This document shows, piece by piece, positions 28,101 to 35,371 of a DNA stretch of 64,000 bases. Origin of the DNA: Agreia pratensis (GTDB lineage: Bacteria; Actinomycetota; Actinomycetes; Actinomycetales; Microbacteriaceae). The stretch's first letter is position 1; each line of letters opens with the position of its first letter. The notes under the pieces are model-generated. The model searched no databases and was not told the origin of the DNA. It worked only from the letters and a program-made list of their open reading frames with translations. Location of the stretch: assembly GCF_900177685.1 (NCBI RefSeq), contig NZ_FXAY01000004.1:124001-188000 (forward strand). The letters run 5' to 3'. The position numbers were made by a program, and so were the translations under genes.

Positions 28101-28796
28101 ATGTGCGGGCGATTCGCGATGGACAAGGAGACCGACGATCTCATTCAAGAGTTCGTCGCGCAGGGCGGAGACTTTCGAGACTGGGCGCCGTCGTGGAACA
28201 TCGCGCCTACAGACACCATCCCGGTCTTGCTCGACTCCGCGAAAGATGACGGCGGTGATGTGCGGCGTCTCGAGCCTGCCCGGTGGTCGCTGGTGCCGTC
28301 GTACTCGAAAGAGGTGAAGCTGAAATACCCGACGTTCAACGCCCGGGCTGAAGGGCTTGCGTCGAAGGCGACGTGGCGTGGTCCACTGAAGTCACACCGG
28401 GCGATCATTCCCGCAACCGGATACTACGAGTGGAAGACCGAGAGGACTCGGAAGACCCCGCACTTCATCCACTTGCCCGGCGAGATGATCGGCATGGCCG
28501 GCCTGTATTCGTGGTGGCCTGACCACTCGAAGAACGAAGACGATGACGACTTCTGGACACTCACCGCGACAATCCTCACGTCAGATGCCGTCGACCAGCT
28601 GATCGGCATTCATGACCGGAATCCTGTACCGCTACCACGTGACCTATGGGACTGGTGGCTTGATCCCACTATCGCCGGTGATCAGGCGATGGTCGACGCC
28701 GCCGTGAAGGCTGCCCTCCCCGTCGCCTCCGAGCTCGAAGCCTATGAAGTGGGGCCAGTGCGGGGCGACGGTCCTGAGCTGATCATGCCTGTGTAA
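28101..28796 (+). CDS. SOS response-associated peptidase (SRAP, HMCES/YedK family)
   Basis: A 231-residue protein that crosslinks to abasic sites in single-stranded DNA and shields them. The family demands Cys2 after Met removal; ATG 28101 gives MCGRFAMD, which decides this start over one 17 codons upstream. Other active-site residues: Asn80 (PTFNARAEG), Glu110 (GYYEWKT) and His171 (IHDRNPV). The usual IHxRMP is here IHDRNP. Confidence 0.92.
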   Translation: MCGRFAMDKETDDLIQEFVAQGGDFRDWAPSWNIAPTDTIPVLLDSAKDDGGDVRRLEPARWSLVPSYSKEVKLKYPTFNARAEGLASKATWRGPLKSHRAIIPATGYYEWKTERTRKTPHFIHLPGEMIGMAGLYSWWPDHSKNEDDDDFWTLTATILTSDAVDQLIGIHDRNPVPLPRDLWDWWLDPTIAGDQAMVDAAVKAALPVASELEAYEVGPVRGDGPELIMPV

Positions 28797-28801
28797 GAGC
28801 C

Positions 28802-28820
28802 AGCCCCCACTTTGTGGGCT
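28802..28820 (+). other. Short hairpin after the SRAP gene
   Basis: AGCCCCCAC and GTGGGCT pair around TTT, with a bulge. No U-run. At most a weak terminator. Confidence 0.3.
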
Positions 28821-28909
28821 ATCAGACGCAACACGACTACGACATGCTGTTCGTGCGGCACCCGTTACGGCTGCCGAACAGCGTCATTCCTCGATCCATA
28901 AGGACCTCA

Positions 28910-29728
28910 GTGCAGCGTCGCACTTTTCTTTCGCTGATCGCCGCAAGCGGTGCGATCGTGGGTCTCGACGCGTGCACGGCCGCGGTGCCGCGAAGCGCGC
29001 CTGTCGGAGTACTGGCCCCATCGGCACCCGCCTCGAAAGCGGCGGCGCCGGTGCAGACAGTACCGCCGATATCTTCTCCCATGCACAGGCTGCCGGTGAT
29101 CGAGAAGGTTCCGATTCCGGCCGGCGTGATGACGGGTCTGCCGGGCAACCAGAACCTGCTGGCCTGGACAGTCGATGACGGTTCCAACAGCGAGGTGATT
29201 CGGTTGTACGCCGAGTTCGCCAAGAGCACGGGCACCCGGTTGACCTTCTTCCTGAACGGTTCTTATTCGGGCTGGACCGACAACGCGGATCTTCTCAGGC
29301 CTCTGGTGCAGTCCGGTCAGATCCAGCTCGGCAATCACACCTGGTCGCATGCCGATCTCACTTCACTCTCCGACGCGGCAGCCATCGCGGAACTGCAGCG
29401 AAACCACGATTTCATCGTCGGGACCTACGGCGTCGATCCGCGGCCGTACTACCGACCGCCTTACGGGTTCCGCTCTGCTCGAACCGACCAGCTCGCGGCG
29501 TCGATCGGGTACACCACGCCTGTGCTCTGGTACGGCACGCTCTCGGATTCAGGACTGATCACGGAGCAGCAGGTCACAGACTTCGCCGCGCAGTGGTTTT
29601 TGCCCGAGCACATCGTCATCGGGCATCTCAACTTCTTGCCGGTGACGAACGTGTTCCCGGCTCTCAGCGACCTCATCGCGGCTCGCGGGTTGGCGACCGT
29701 CACCCTCGACGATGTGTTCGCTCGCTAA
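28910..29728 (+). CDS. Polysaccharide deacetylase, secreted (Tat-like signal)
   Basis: A 272-residue NodB-fold deacetylase. GTG 28910 follows AAGGA by 5 nt and gives VQRRTFLSLIAASGAIVG, a twin-arginine signal ending LDAC, which may be a lipobox. The NodB metal site is Asp89/Asp90 (TVDDGS), His143 and His147 (NHTWSH); the catalytic-base region and groove are in RPPYGFRS. It would deacetylate an extracellular glycan, perhaps peptidoglycan or a capsular polymer. Its stop overlaps the stop of the convergent kinase gene. Confidence 0.82.
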   Translation: MQRRTFLSLIAASGAIVGLDACTAAVPRSAPVGVLAPSAPASKAAAPVQTVPPISSPMHRLPVIEKVPIPAGVMTGLPGNQNLLAWTVDDGSNSEVIRLYAEFAKSTGTRLTFFLNGSYSGWTDNADLLRPLVQSGQIQLGNHTWSHADLTSLSDAAAIAELQRNHDFIVGTYGVDPRPYYRPPYGFRSARTDQLAASIGYTTPVLWYGTLSDSGLITEQQVTDFAAQWFLPEHIVIGHLNFLPVTNVFPALSDLIAARGLATVTLDDVFAR

Positions 29729-30705
29729 GAGACGCTCGAGTCCATCCGGAGGTTCCCGATCTCCTCGCGAGTGGGGGGATTGGCGCCGGGGCGTGAGACC
29801 GTGATGGCGGCGCACCGCACGGCGTATTCGCCAATGCTCTTGAGCAGTGCCGCATCGAATGCCTGGCCGTTTCGCAGTGCGTCTGAATCGACACCTTCGT
29901 CGAGCAGCTCGGCGATGTAGTCGATCAGAGCACTCATGAACGAATCGCCCGCGCCGATGGTGTCTGCAACTGCGACGGCGACACCGGGAGCTGTCACCCG
30001 CAGCGAGCGGGTGGCCAGAAGCGCGCCAGCGCTGCCCAGCGTCACAGTCACGAGGCCGACGCCGAAACCCAGGATGCGCTCGATCGCGGCCTCGAGATCG
30101 AGTTCTGGATACAGCCACTCGGCGTCTTCGTCGCTGAGCTTCACAACGGCAGCGAGTGCCGCGATCCGCTCGAACCGAGCGAGTGCCGCTCCGTGATCGG
30201 TCACGATGCTCGGCCGCATGTTCGGGTCGAAGAAGACGAGCGGCCGGTGCTCGGAATCGACGAGTTGTGTCAGCAGGGAGACGACAGTGCTGCCGCCAGG
30301 CTCGAGAAATGCTCCGATCGATCCGACGTGCACGAGTTGCGACCCGGCGAGAATCGGGTCGTCGATATTGAGGCCGCATGGGAGCGACCAGTGAAGGTCG
30401 AAGACGTACTCCGCGGATCCATCGGGCTTGAGATACGCGGTCGCCGTCGAACTGGGCTCGTCGCGAACGGAGCCGAAGGCGAGCGTCACACCGGCGTCGT
30501 GAAGGTGCTCGGCGATCGAGGTGCCACGGGCGTCGTTGCCGATGTGCGTCACGAGAGCGACGGGCCTGTTCAGACGTGCAAGGCCGAGCGCGATGTTCAT
30601 CGGCGATCCGCCGGGATGCTCCGTGTTGGGTGCTCCGTCGGAGCCCACGATCACGTCGACGAGGGATTCACCGATTGCGGTGACTGCGGTGAGCGGGTTC
30701 GACAC
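29725..30705 (-). CDS. frcK: PfkB family carbohydrate kinase, probable fructokinase
   Basis: A 326-residue sugar kinase. N-terminal substrate loop GGSPMNIALGLARL, second motif region and C-terminal ATP/anion-hole motif ADTIGAGDSFMSAL with the catalytic Asp. GTG 30705 follows GAAAGG; the longer open frame lies in a stem-loop region. Its position after the frcB–frcC–frcA-like genes matches the rhizobial frcBCAK set, so phosphorylation of imported fructose is the likely role. The symbol is given by context, not by a unique motif. Confidence 0.82.
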   Translation of the reverse strand: MSNPLTAVTAIGESLVDVIVGSDGAPNTEHPGGSPMNIALGLARLNRPVALVTHIGNDARGTSIAEHLHDAGVTLAFGSVRDEPSSTATAYLKPDGSAEYVFDLHWSLPCGLNIDDPILAGSQLVHVGSIGAFLEPGGSTVVSLLTQLVDSEHRPLVFFDPNMRPSIVTDHGAALARFERIAALAAVVKLSDEDAEWLYPELDLEAAIERILGFGVGLVTVTLGSAGALLATRSLRVTAPGVAVAVADTIGAGDSFMSALIDYIAELLDEGVDSDALRNGQAFDAALLKSIGEYAVRCAAITVSRPGANPPTREEIGNLRMDSSVS

Positions 30706-30728
30706 GGAAAGCCTTTCAGGACAGGGAA

Positions 30729-30765
30729 ATGGCTCTGCCTGCCCGGAAGCAGCAGGCAGAGCCAT
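30729..30765 (-). terminator. Strong stem-loop between the ABM gene and the kinase gene
   Basis: ATGGCTCTGCCTGC (30729–30742) and GCAGGCAGAGCCAT (30752–30765) pair perfectly (14 bp, 9-base loop). On the transcribed minus strand it is followed by TTTCCCTGTCC. It would reduce read-through from the transporter genes into the kinase gene. Confidence 0.6.
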
Positions 30766-30778
30766 CAAACGCAAGTGA

Positions 30779-31093
30779 TCAGCTCGAAAGCGGCTGCAGC
30801 CAGGTTAGCTGCGAACCGTCTTCGACGATCAGGGGAACGAGCCGTTCGTTGAAGACACGACCGTACGGTGCAGTGATGTGCGCCGTGAACGCGTCGTCAT
30901 CGAGGTAGACCTCGTAGACGAAGAACCGCGAGGGCTCCGTGCTCACTCGATAGGGAGCGAACTCGATGCATCCGGGCTCGCGCCTCACCTCGTCGGCCAG
31001 CCCTGCCAGAAGCTCGGCGACCGTCTCCTCGCATCCGGGTAGCGCTGTGAACTCGGCGTACAGCACCTTCGGGCCGGGGGCGACGACGCTCAC
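30779..31093 (-). CDS. Antibiotic biosynthesis monooxygenase-fold (ABM) protein
   Basis: A 104-residue dimeric alpha+beta-barrel protein of the YgiN/ABM type (LYAEFTALPGCEETVAELL, REPGCIEFAPYRV, FFVYEVYLDDDAFTAHITA). ABM proteins include quinol monooxygenases and LsrG, an isomerase of phosphorylated AI-2 encoded in a sugar-transporter operon. GTG start overlapping the ATPase stop by 4 bp, so it is translationally tied to the fructose importer. A sugar-related isomerase or mutarotase-like role is an inference from context. Confidence 0.78.
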   Translation of the reverse strand: MSVVAPGPKVLYAEFTALPGCEETVAELLAGLADEVRREPGCIEFAPYRVSTEPSRFFVYEVYLDDDAFTAHITAPYGRVFNERLVPLIVEDGSQLTWLQPLSS

Positions 31094-31884
31094 GCGGTGG
31101 CCGCACCCGTCATGATCGCGACGGCGTCGGTCATCGAGTGCGACTGCGGCGTGATGGTCGCCGCTCGCTTTCCGAGGCGCTGAATGTGGATGCGATCGGC
31201 CACGTCGAATACGTGCGGCATGTTGTGACTGATCAGGATGACGGGCACGCCGCGGTCGCGCAGATTGCGGATGAGCTCGAGGACCTGGTTCGACTCGCGC
31301 ACACCGAGGGCTGCCGTCGGCTCGTCCAAGACCACGACCTTCGACCCGAACGCCGCCGATCGGGCGACGGCGACTGCCTGCCGCTGTCCTCCAGAGAGGT
31401 TCTCGACCGGCACGGTGACGTCTTGGAGTGTGGAGATACCGAGCTTCGTCAGCTCCTCCTTCGCTTCGCGCCGCATTCCGGCGGTATCGAGCATGCGGAA
31501 GACCGATCCCAGAATTCCCTTCTTGCGCTTCTCTCGGCCGAGGTAGAGATTCGACGCCACATCGAGGGCAGGAGAGACGGCGAGGTTCTGGTAGACGGTC
31601 TCGATGCCGGCCACACGGGCATCTTGCGGCCGCTTGAACGAGACCCGCTTGCCATCGAGGAAGATCTCGCCCTCGTCAGGGATCTCGGCTCCGGTGAGGC
31701 ACTTGATGAGCGTCGACTTTCCGGCTCCGTTGTCACCGATGATGGCGAGCACTTCGCCCGGGTAGAGCTCGAGGCTCACTCCGTCGAGGCCAACGACGCG
31801 GCCGTACGTCTTGACGAGCCGACGGGCCTGAAGGACGGGCGTGCGGGTCTCGGCCTCGGGAACGACCTTGTCTGTGATGGTCAC
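31090..31884 (-). CDS. frcA: Fructose ABC transporter ATP-binding protein (FrcA-like, single NBD)
   Basis: A 264-residue single ATPase: Walker A GDNGAGKST (50–58), signature LSGGQRQAVAVARS, Walker B VVVLDEPTAALG, switch His in ILISHNM. Most importers of this class use a fused double NBD; a single NBD is the FrcA type. GTG 31884 overlaps the permease stop (GTGA) and has AAGG upstream; the frame stays open further up inside the permease gene but has no homology there. Confidence 0.88.
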   Translation of the reverse strand: MTITDKVVPEAETRTPVLQARRLVKTYGRVVGLDGVSLELYPGEVLAIIGDNGAGKSTLIKCLTGAEIPDEGEIFLDGKRVSFKRPQDARVAGIETVYQNLAVSPALDVASNLYLGREKRKKGILGSVFRMLDTAGMRREAKEELTKLGISTLQDVTVPVENLSGGQRQAVAVARSAAFGSKVVVLDEPTAALGVRESNQVLELIRNLRDRGVPVILISHNMPHVFDVADRIHIQRLGKRAATITPQSHSMTDAVAIMTGAATA

Positions 31885-32927
31885 TTGCGTACCTTTCGAA
31901 TCCACTGGTCGACGCCGACCGCGACGATGATGAGAATGCCCACGGCGAGCGTCTGGTAGAGCACGTCGAGTCCGGCGAGCGAGAGACCGTTGCGGAAGAC
32001 TCCCACGATGAGGGCACCGAGCAGCGTTCCCCAGATGGTGCCTCGACCACCGAACAGGCTCGTTCCACCGATCACGACAGCCGTGATCGAGTCGAGGTTG
32101 AGGTCGGCTCCCGCGTTGGGGCTGGCCGCGTTGCTGCGGCCGATCTGAATCCACGCGCCGATGGCCAGGATGGCGCCGGCGGCGATGTAGACACTGACGA
32201 GCACGCGGTTGACGCTGATTCCGGCGAGACGCGCGGCTTCTTTGTCGTCACCCACTGCGTAGACGTGACGTCCCCACGCCGTCTTGCCCAGAATGAAGGC
32301 GACGACGATGTAGAGCGCGAGCATGATGATCACGCCGAAGCTGACCCGCACCCCGAAGAGGTCGAAGGTCTGACCTGTCGACGGCAGCAGTGACGGCATG
32401 TCGGAGCCACGAACGGTGGAACCGGCCGAGTAGAGCAGGGTCAGGGCGACGAAGATGTTCAGTGTGCCCAGGGTCACGATGAACGGAGGCAGTCTGAGCT
32501 TGGTTACGAGCAGACCGTTGAACAGTCCCGCGGCGACGGCGACCAGGATGCCGATCAGGAGAGCGAGGAAGGCGGGAACGCCGTTCTGCGTCGCGGTCTG
32601 CGCCATCACCATCGATGCGAGCACCATCACAGCGCCGACCGAGAGGTCGATTCCCGCGGTGAGAATGATCAGCGTCTGAGCCACAGCGAGGGTTCCGACG
32701 ACGGCGACCTGCTGCGTGATCAGCGAGAGATTGGCGGGGGCGAGAAACCGGTCGTTCAGGATGCCGAAGACGATGACGGCGAGGACGAGTACCACGGCCG
32801 GGCTGACGGCCGGGTAGCGGTGCAGAACGCCTCGCACACGATCGATGGGCGTGCGACGGTCGAGAAACTCAGATGCGAGAGCGAGTGAAGACGTCGGTGG
32901 GTTGGTCACCGGATTGGGGGAAGTCAC
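31881..32927 (-). CDS. frcC: Fructose ABC transporter permease (FrcC-like)
   Basis: A 348-residue permease of the ribose/fructose family with about 9–10 membrane segments; ITAGIDLSVGAVMVLASMV and YAVGDDKEAARLAGISVNR are family hallmarks. GTG 32927 has AGAAAGG 5 nt upstream; the frame is open into the binding-protein gene but has no homology there. A GC-rich stem-loop separates it from frcB. Confidence 0.88.
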   Translation of the reverse strand: MTSPNPVTNPPTSSLALASEFLDRRTPIDRVRGVLHRYPAVSPAVVLVLAVIVFGILNDRFLAPANLSLITQQVAVVGTLAVAQTLIILTAGIDLSVGAVMVLASMVMAQTATQNGVPAFLALLIGILVAVAAGLFNGLLVTKLRLPPFIVTLGTLNIFVALTLLYSAGSTVRGSDMPSLLPSTGQTFDLFGVRVSFGVIIMLALYIVVAFILGKTAWGRHVYAVGDDKEAARLAGISVNRVLVSVYIAAGAILAIGAWIQIGRSNAASPNAGADLNLDSITAVVIGGTSLFGGRGTIWGTLLGALIVGVFRNGLSLAGLDVLYQTLAVGILIIVAVGVDQWIRKVRK

Positions 32928-32962
32928 GAGGGCCTTTCTGGGGGGAGGTGAAGCAAAGGGGT

Positions 32963-32990
32963 GCCGGGGGTGGAGAGCTCCACCCCCGGC
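32963..32990 (-). other. GC-rich stem-loop after the fructose-binding protein gene
   Basis: GCCGGGGGTGGAG (32963–32975) and CTCCACCCCCGGC (32978–32990) are perfectly complementary, so a very stable hairpin forms just after the frcB stop, without a U-run. It probably protects the frcB mRNA or causes partial termination, giving more binding protein than permease. Confidence 0.55.
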
Positions 32991-32997
32991 CGTCGGG

Positions 32998-34098
32998 CTA
33001 CTTGCCCCAGCAGATGTCGGTCGCGGCGGCGGCCGTGATGCTGTCGAGTCCATCGACAGGCTTCTCCGTGACCAGCGCCGAGCCGGTGTCGAAGAAGTCG
33101 AGTCCTGCGGTGGTCGACGGCTTGGTGCCGTCTGCGGCGAGCTTGGCGATGGCTTCGACACCGAGCTCGGCCATCTTCACCGGGTACTGCTGCGCGGTGG
33201 CTCCGATGACGCCGTCGGCTACGTTCTTGACGCCGGCGCAGCCGCCGTCAATCGAGACGAGCAGCACGTCCTTCTCCTTGCCCGCGGCCTGGAGTGCCTG
33301 GTATGCGCCGTAGGCAGCCGGTTCGTTGATCGTGTAGACCACGTTGATGTCGGAGTTCTTCGACAGCAGGGTCTCCATCGCGGTACGTCCGCCGTCCTCG
33401 GCTCCGTCGGTCGCCTCGTTGCCGACGATTTCGTAGTCGCCTCCGCTGTACTTGCCGGTCTTGGCCTCATCGCCGTTCTTCTGGGCATCGGCGGTGTCGA
33501 TCCCCATTCCGGTCAGGAAGCCCTGGTCGCGGTTGTAGTCGACCGAGACGACCTTGTCGTTGAAGAGGTCGAGCATGGCGATCGTGGCCTTCTTGCCGCC
33601 GAGCTGAGCCGCGGTCCACTTGCCGATCGACTCTCCTGCCTTGAAGTTGTCGGTGGCGAAGGTGATGTCGACGGCATCGGCCGGGTCGGGGGCCGTGTCG
33701 AGGGCGATCACGTAGAGGCCCGCGTCGCGCGCCTTCTGGATAGCGTCGACGACCGAGGGGCCGTTGGGCGTGATGAGAATGCCCTTGTCTCCCTTGGAGA
33801 TCGCGTTCTCGATCGCCTGGATCTGAGTGTCCTCGTCACCGTCTTCCTTGCCGGCCGCCAGCGTCAGCTTGACGCCTGCCTTGTCGGCGGCGGCCTTCGC
33901 GCCATCCTCCATGGCGACGAAGAAGGGATTCGTCGTGGTCTTGACGATGAGGGTGACGCCGGCGTCGCCGCCGCTGCCGGCCGAGTCGGTGCTGCTGGAT
34001 GCGCCGCCGCTCGAGCAGGCGGCGAGCCCCACGGATGCGACGAGCGCGATGGTGCCAAGGCCGGCAAGCCGGGCGATGGGCGATTTGCGTGTGTTCAT
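32998..34098 (-). CDS. frcB: Fructose-binding lipoprotein (FrcB-like)
   Basis: A 366-residue binding protein with a lipobox (VGLAAC, Cys at about 28) and a Ser/Gly linker. The mature part tracks rhizobial FrcB along its length: KTTTNPFFVAMEDGA, GILITPNGPSVVDAIQKARD, VIALDTAPDPADAVDITFAT, DNFKAGESIGKW, NVVYTINEPAAYGAYQAL, LVSIDGGCAGVKNV and the CWGK end. That makes fructose the best-supported ligand. ATG with GAGGA upstream; first gene of the importer operon, controlled by a promoter with a LacI-type operator. Confidence 0.9.
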   Translation of the reverse strand: MNTRKSPIARLAGLGTIALVASVGLAACSSGGASSSTDSAGSGGDAGVTLIVKTTTNPFFVAMEDGAKAAADKAGVKLTLAAGKEDGDEDTQIQAIENAISKGDKGILITPNGPSVVDAIQKARDAGLYVIALDTAPDPADAVDITFATDNFKAGESIGKWTAAQLGGKKATIAMLDLFNDKVVSVDYNRDQGFLTGMGIDTADAQKNGDEAKTGKYSGGDYEIVGNEATDGAEDGGRTAMETLLSKNSDINVVYTINEPAAYGAYQALQAAGKEKDVLLVSIDGGCAGVKNVADGVIGATAQQYPVKMAELGVEAIAKLAADGTKPSTTAGLDFFDTGSALVTEKPVDGLDSITAAAATDICWGK

Positions 34099-34130
34099 GG
34101 AGTCCTCATTGGCTCAGGGGGCGATCTGCC

Positions 34131-34144
34131 CGACAACGATGTCA
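34131..34144. promoter_or_regulatory. LacI-type operator at the frcB start site
   Basis: CGACAACGATGTCA matches the perfect palindrome found before the GH32 gene (TGACATCGATGTCA) at 12 of 14 positions. It lies where the frcB transcript should begin, the classic position for repression. Confidence 0.65.
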
Positions 34145-34150
34145 GGTATA

Positions 34151-34180
34151 GGTATAGGCGCCCTCGATCGCTAGAGTCAA
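34151..34180 (-). promoter_or_regulatory. frcB promoter
   Basis: On the minus strand TTGACT (34180–34175), 18 bp, TATACC (34156–34151); a second TATACC follows at 34150–34145. Expected start near 34144, on the operator. Confidence 0.6.
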
Positions 34181-34207
34181 GTTAATCCTCGAAGAAGAAG
34201 AGCAGTT

Positions 34208-35257
34208 ATGACATCGTTATCAGATCCAAGGCGCAACGAAGCCCTTCGTCGCCGTCCCACCATGAAGAATGTCGCCGATCTGGCGGGGGTGGGGGTCAAG
34301 ACCGTGTCGCGTGTCATCAACCGTGAGCCTCACGTATCGGAGGAGACCATCGCTCGGGTGCGAAGGGCCGCCGAGCAATTGCAGTATCAGCCCGACATGC
34401 AGGCGGGAAATCTGAGGCGGGCGGATCGCAGGACAGACACTCTCGGACTGCTGGTCGGAAGTGTGGCGAACCCCTTCTCCGCCGCCGTCCATCGCGCTGT
34501 CGAAGACATCGCCCTGGAGCGCCATGTAGCAGTGTTCGCTTCGAGTCTCGACGAAGACCCGGAGCGCGAGCTCTCGTCTGTGAACGCATTTCTCCGCAGA
34601 AGAGTCGACGGCTTGATATTGACGACGATCCAGCCGAGTCAGGCCTACCTCGGTGCTCAACTCGATCGGGGCATTCCGATCGTGTTCGTCGACCGTCGGC
34701 CGAACGGTATCGAGGCAGACGCCGTGATCACCGAGAATGCCGAAGGGGCGACGGGCGCGGTCGAGCATCTACTCGCCTTGGGCCACCGGCGCATCGCCTA
34801 TCTGGGCGACGATGAGAAGATCTTCACCGCCCGCGAGCGCAAGCGCGGCTATCTCGATACGCTTCGGCGTCACGGGGTCGCTCCGGAGGACCGACTCATC
34901 GTGGACAATCTCGACGACGAAGCGAAGGCATCCGACGCCGTCGCCCGGCTGCTCGCGCTCGACGACCCTCCCACGGCAATCTTCAGTGCCCAGAATCTCA
35001 TCACGCTCGGAGTCATCACCTCGTTGAGGTCGGCGGGGGCATCGACACGGGTTGCCCTGGTCGGCTTCGACGATGTGCCTATGGCTGCCATGCTCGAACC
35101 GGCGATCACCGTGGTGGCGCAAGATCCGGCATCCATCGGAGAGATCGCGGCTCGACGGGTATTCGATCGACTCGACGGTCTCGATGAACCGGCGCGCGAC
35201 TTCATCGTTCCGACCCGGCTCATCGTGCGGGGCTCTGGAGAGATTCGCCCGTTCTGA
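34208..35257 (+). CDS. LacI family transcriptional regulator of the fructan/fructose genes
   Basis: A 349-residue LacI protein: HTH at about 18–40 (TMKNVADLAGVGVKTVSRVIN), hinge PHVSEETIARVRRAAEQLQYQPD, then the two-lobe sugar-binding domain (LGLLVGSVANPFSAAVHRAV, HRRIAYLGDDE, AIFSAQNLITLG, ALVGFDDVPMAAML). It is divergent from frcB, and the start codon region itself carries an operator-like sequence, so it likely represses itself. Codon 4 is the rare TTA. A sugar or sugar phosphate from fructose metabolism is the likely inducer. Confidence 0.9.
   Translation: MTSLSDPRRNEALRRRPTMKNVADLAGVGVKTVSRVINREPHVSEETIARVRRAAEQLQYQPDMQAGNLRRADRRTDTLGLLVGSVANPFSAAVHRAVEDIALERHVAVFASSLDEDPERELSSVNAFLRRRVDGLILTTIQPSQAYLGAQLDRGIPIVFVDRRPNGIEADAVITENAEGATGAVEHLLALGHRRIAYLGDDEKIFTARERKRGYLDTLRRHGVAPEDRLIVDNLDDEAKASDAVARLLALDDPPTAIFSAQNLITLGVITSLRSAGASTRVALVGFDDVPMAAMLEPAITVVAQDPASIGEIAARRVFDRLDGLDEPARDFIVPTRLIVRGSGEIRPF
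34209..34222. promoter_or_regulatory. LacI-type operator over the lacI start codon
   Basis: TGACATCGTTATCA matches the GH32 palindrome at 12 of 14 positions and starts within the ATG, so binding would block expression of the regulator gene. Confidence 0.5.
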
Positions 35258-35285
35258 ACGCACGAGAGCCGTCTCGGATCACTCC

Positions 35286-35315
35286 TTGAATTGTTCGGTG
35301 GACATTCCGTAACAT
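35286..35315 (+). promoter_or_regulatory. GH32 gene promoter
   Basis: TTGAAT (35286–35291), 18 bp, TAACAT (35310–35315); expected start near 35322, just before the palindrome at 35328. Confidence 0.45.
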
Positions 35316-35327
35316 CGCTCGCGATCG

Positions 35328-35343
35328 ATGACATCGATGTCAT
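35328..35343. promoter_or_regulatory. LacI-type operator before the GH32 gene
   Basis: ATGACATCGATGTCAT is a perfect 16-bp palindrome with a central CG, the form of LacI/GalR-family sites. It lies 29 bp upstream of the GH32 start codon and just after the predicted transcription start. Confidence 0.7.
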
Positions 35344-35371
35344 ATCGACAACGCGCAGCGAAGGGCGTCCC

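Noticed and set aside
27743-28900. Integrated mobile element downstream of the tRNA
   Set aside because: No integrase, transposase or repeat of the tRNA 3' end was found; SRAP and deacetylase genes are ordinary chromosomal genes.
31885-32154. Upstream extension of the frcA-like ATPase
   Set aside because: The region codes for the frcC C-terminus in another frame; the ATPase begins at the GTG overlapping the frcC stop.
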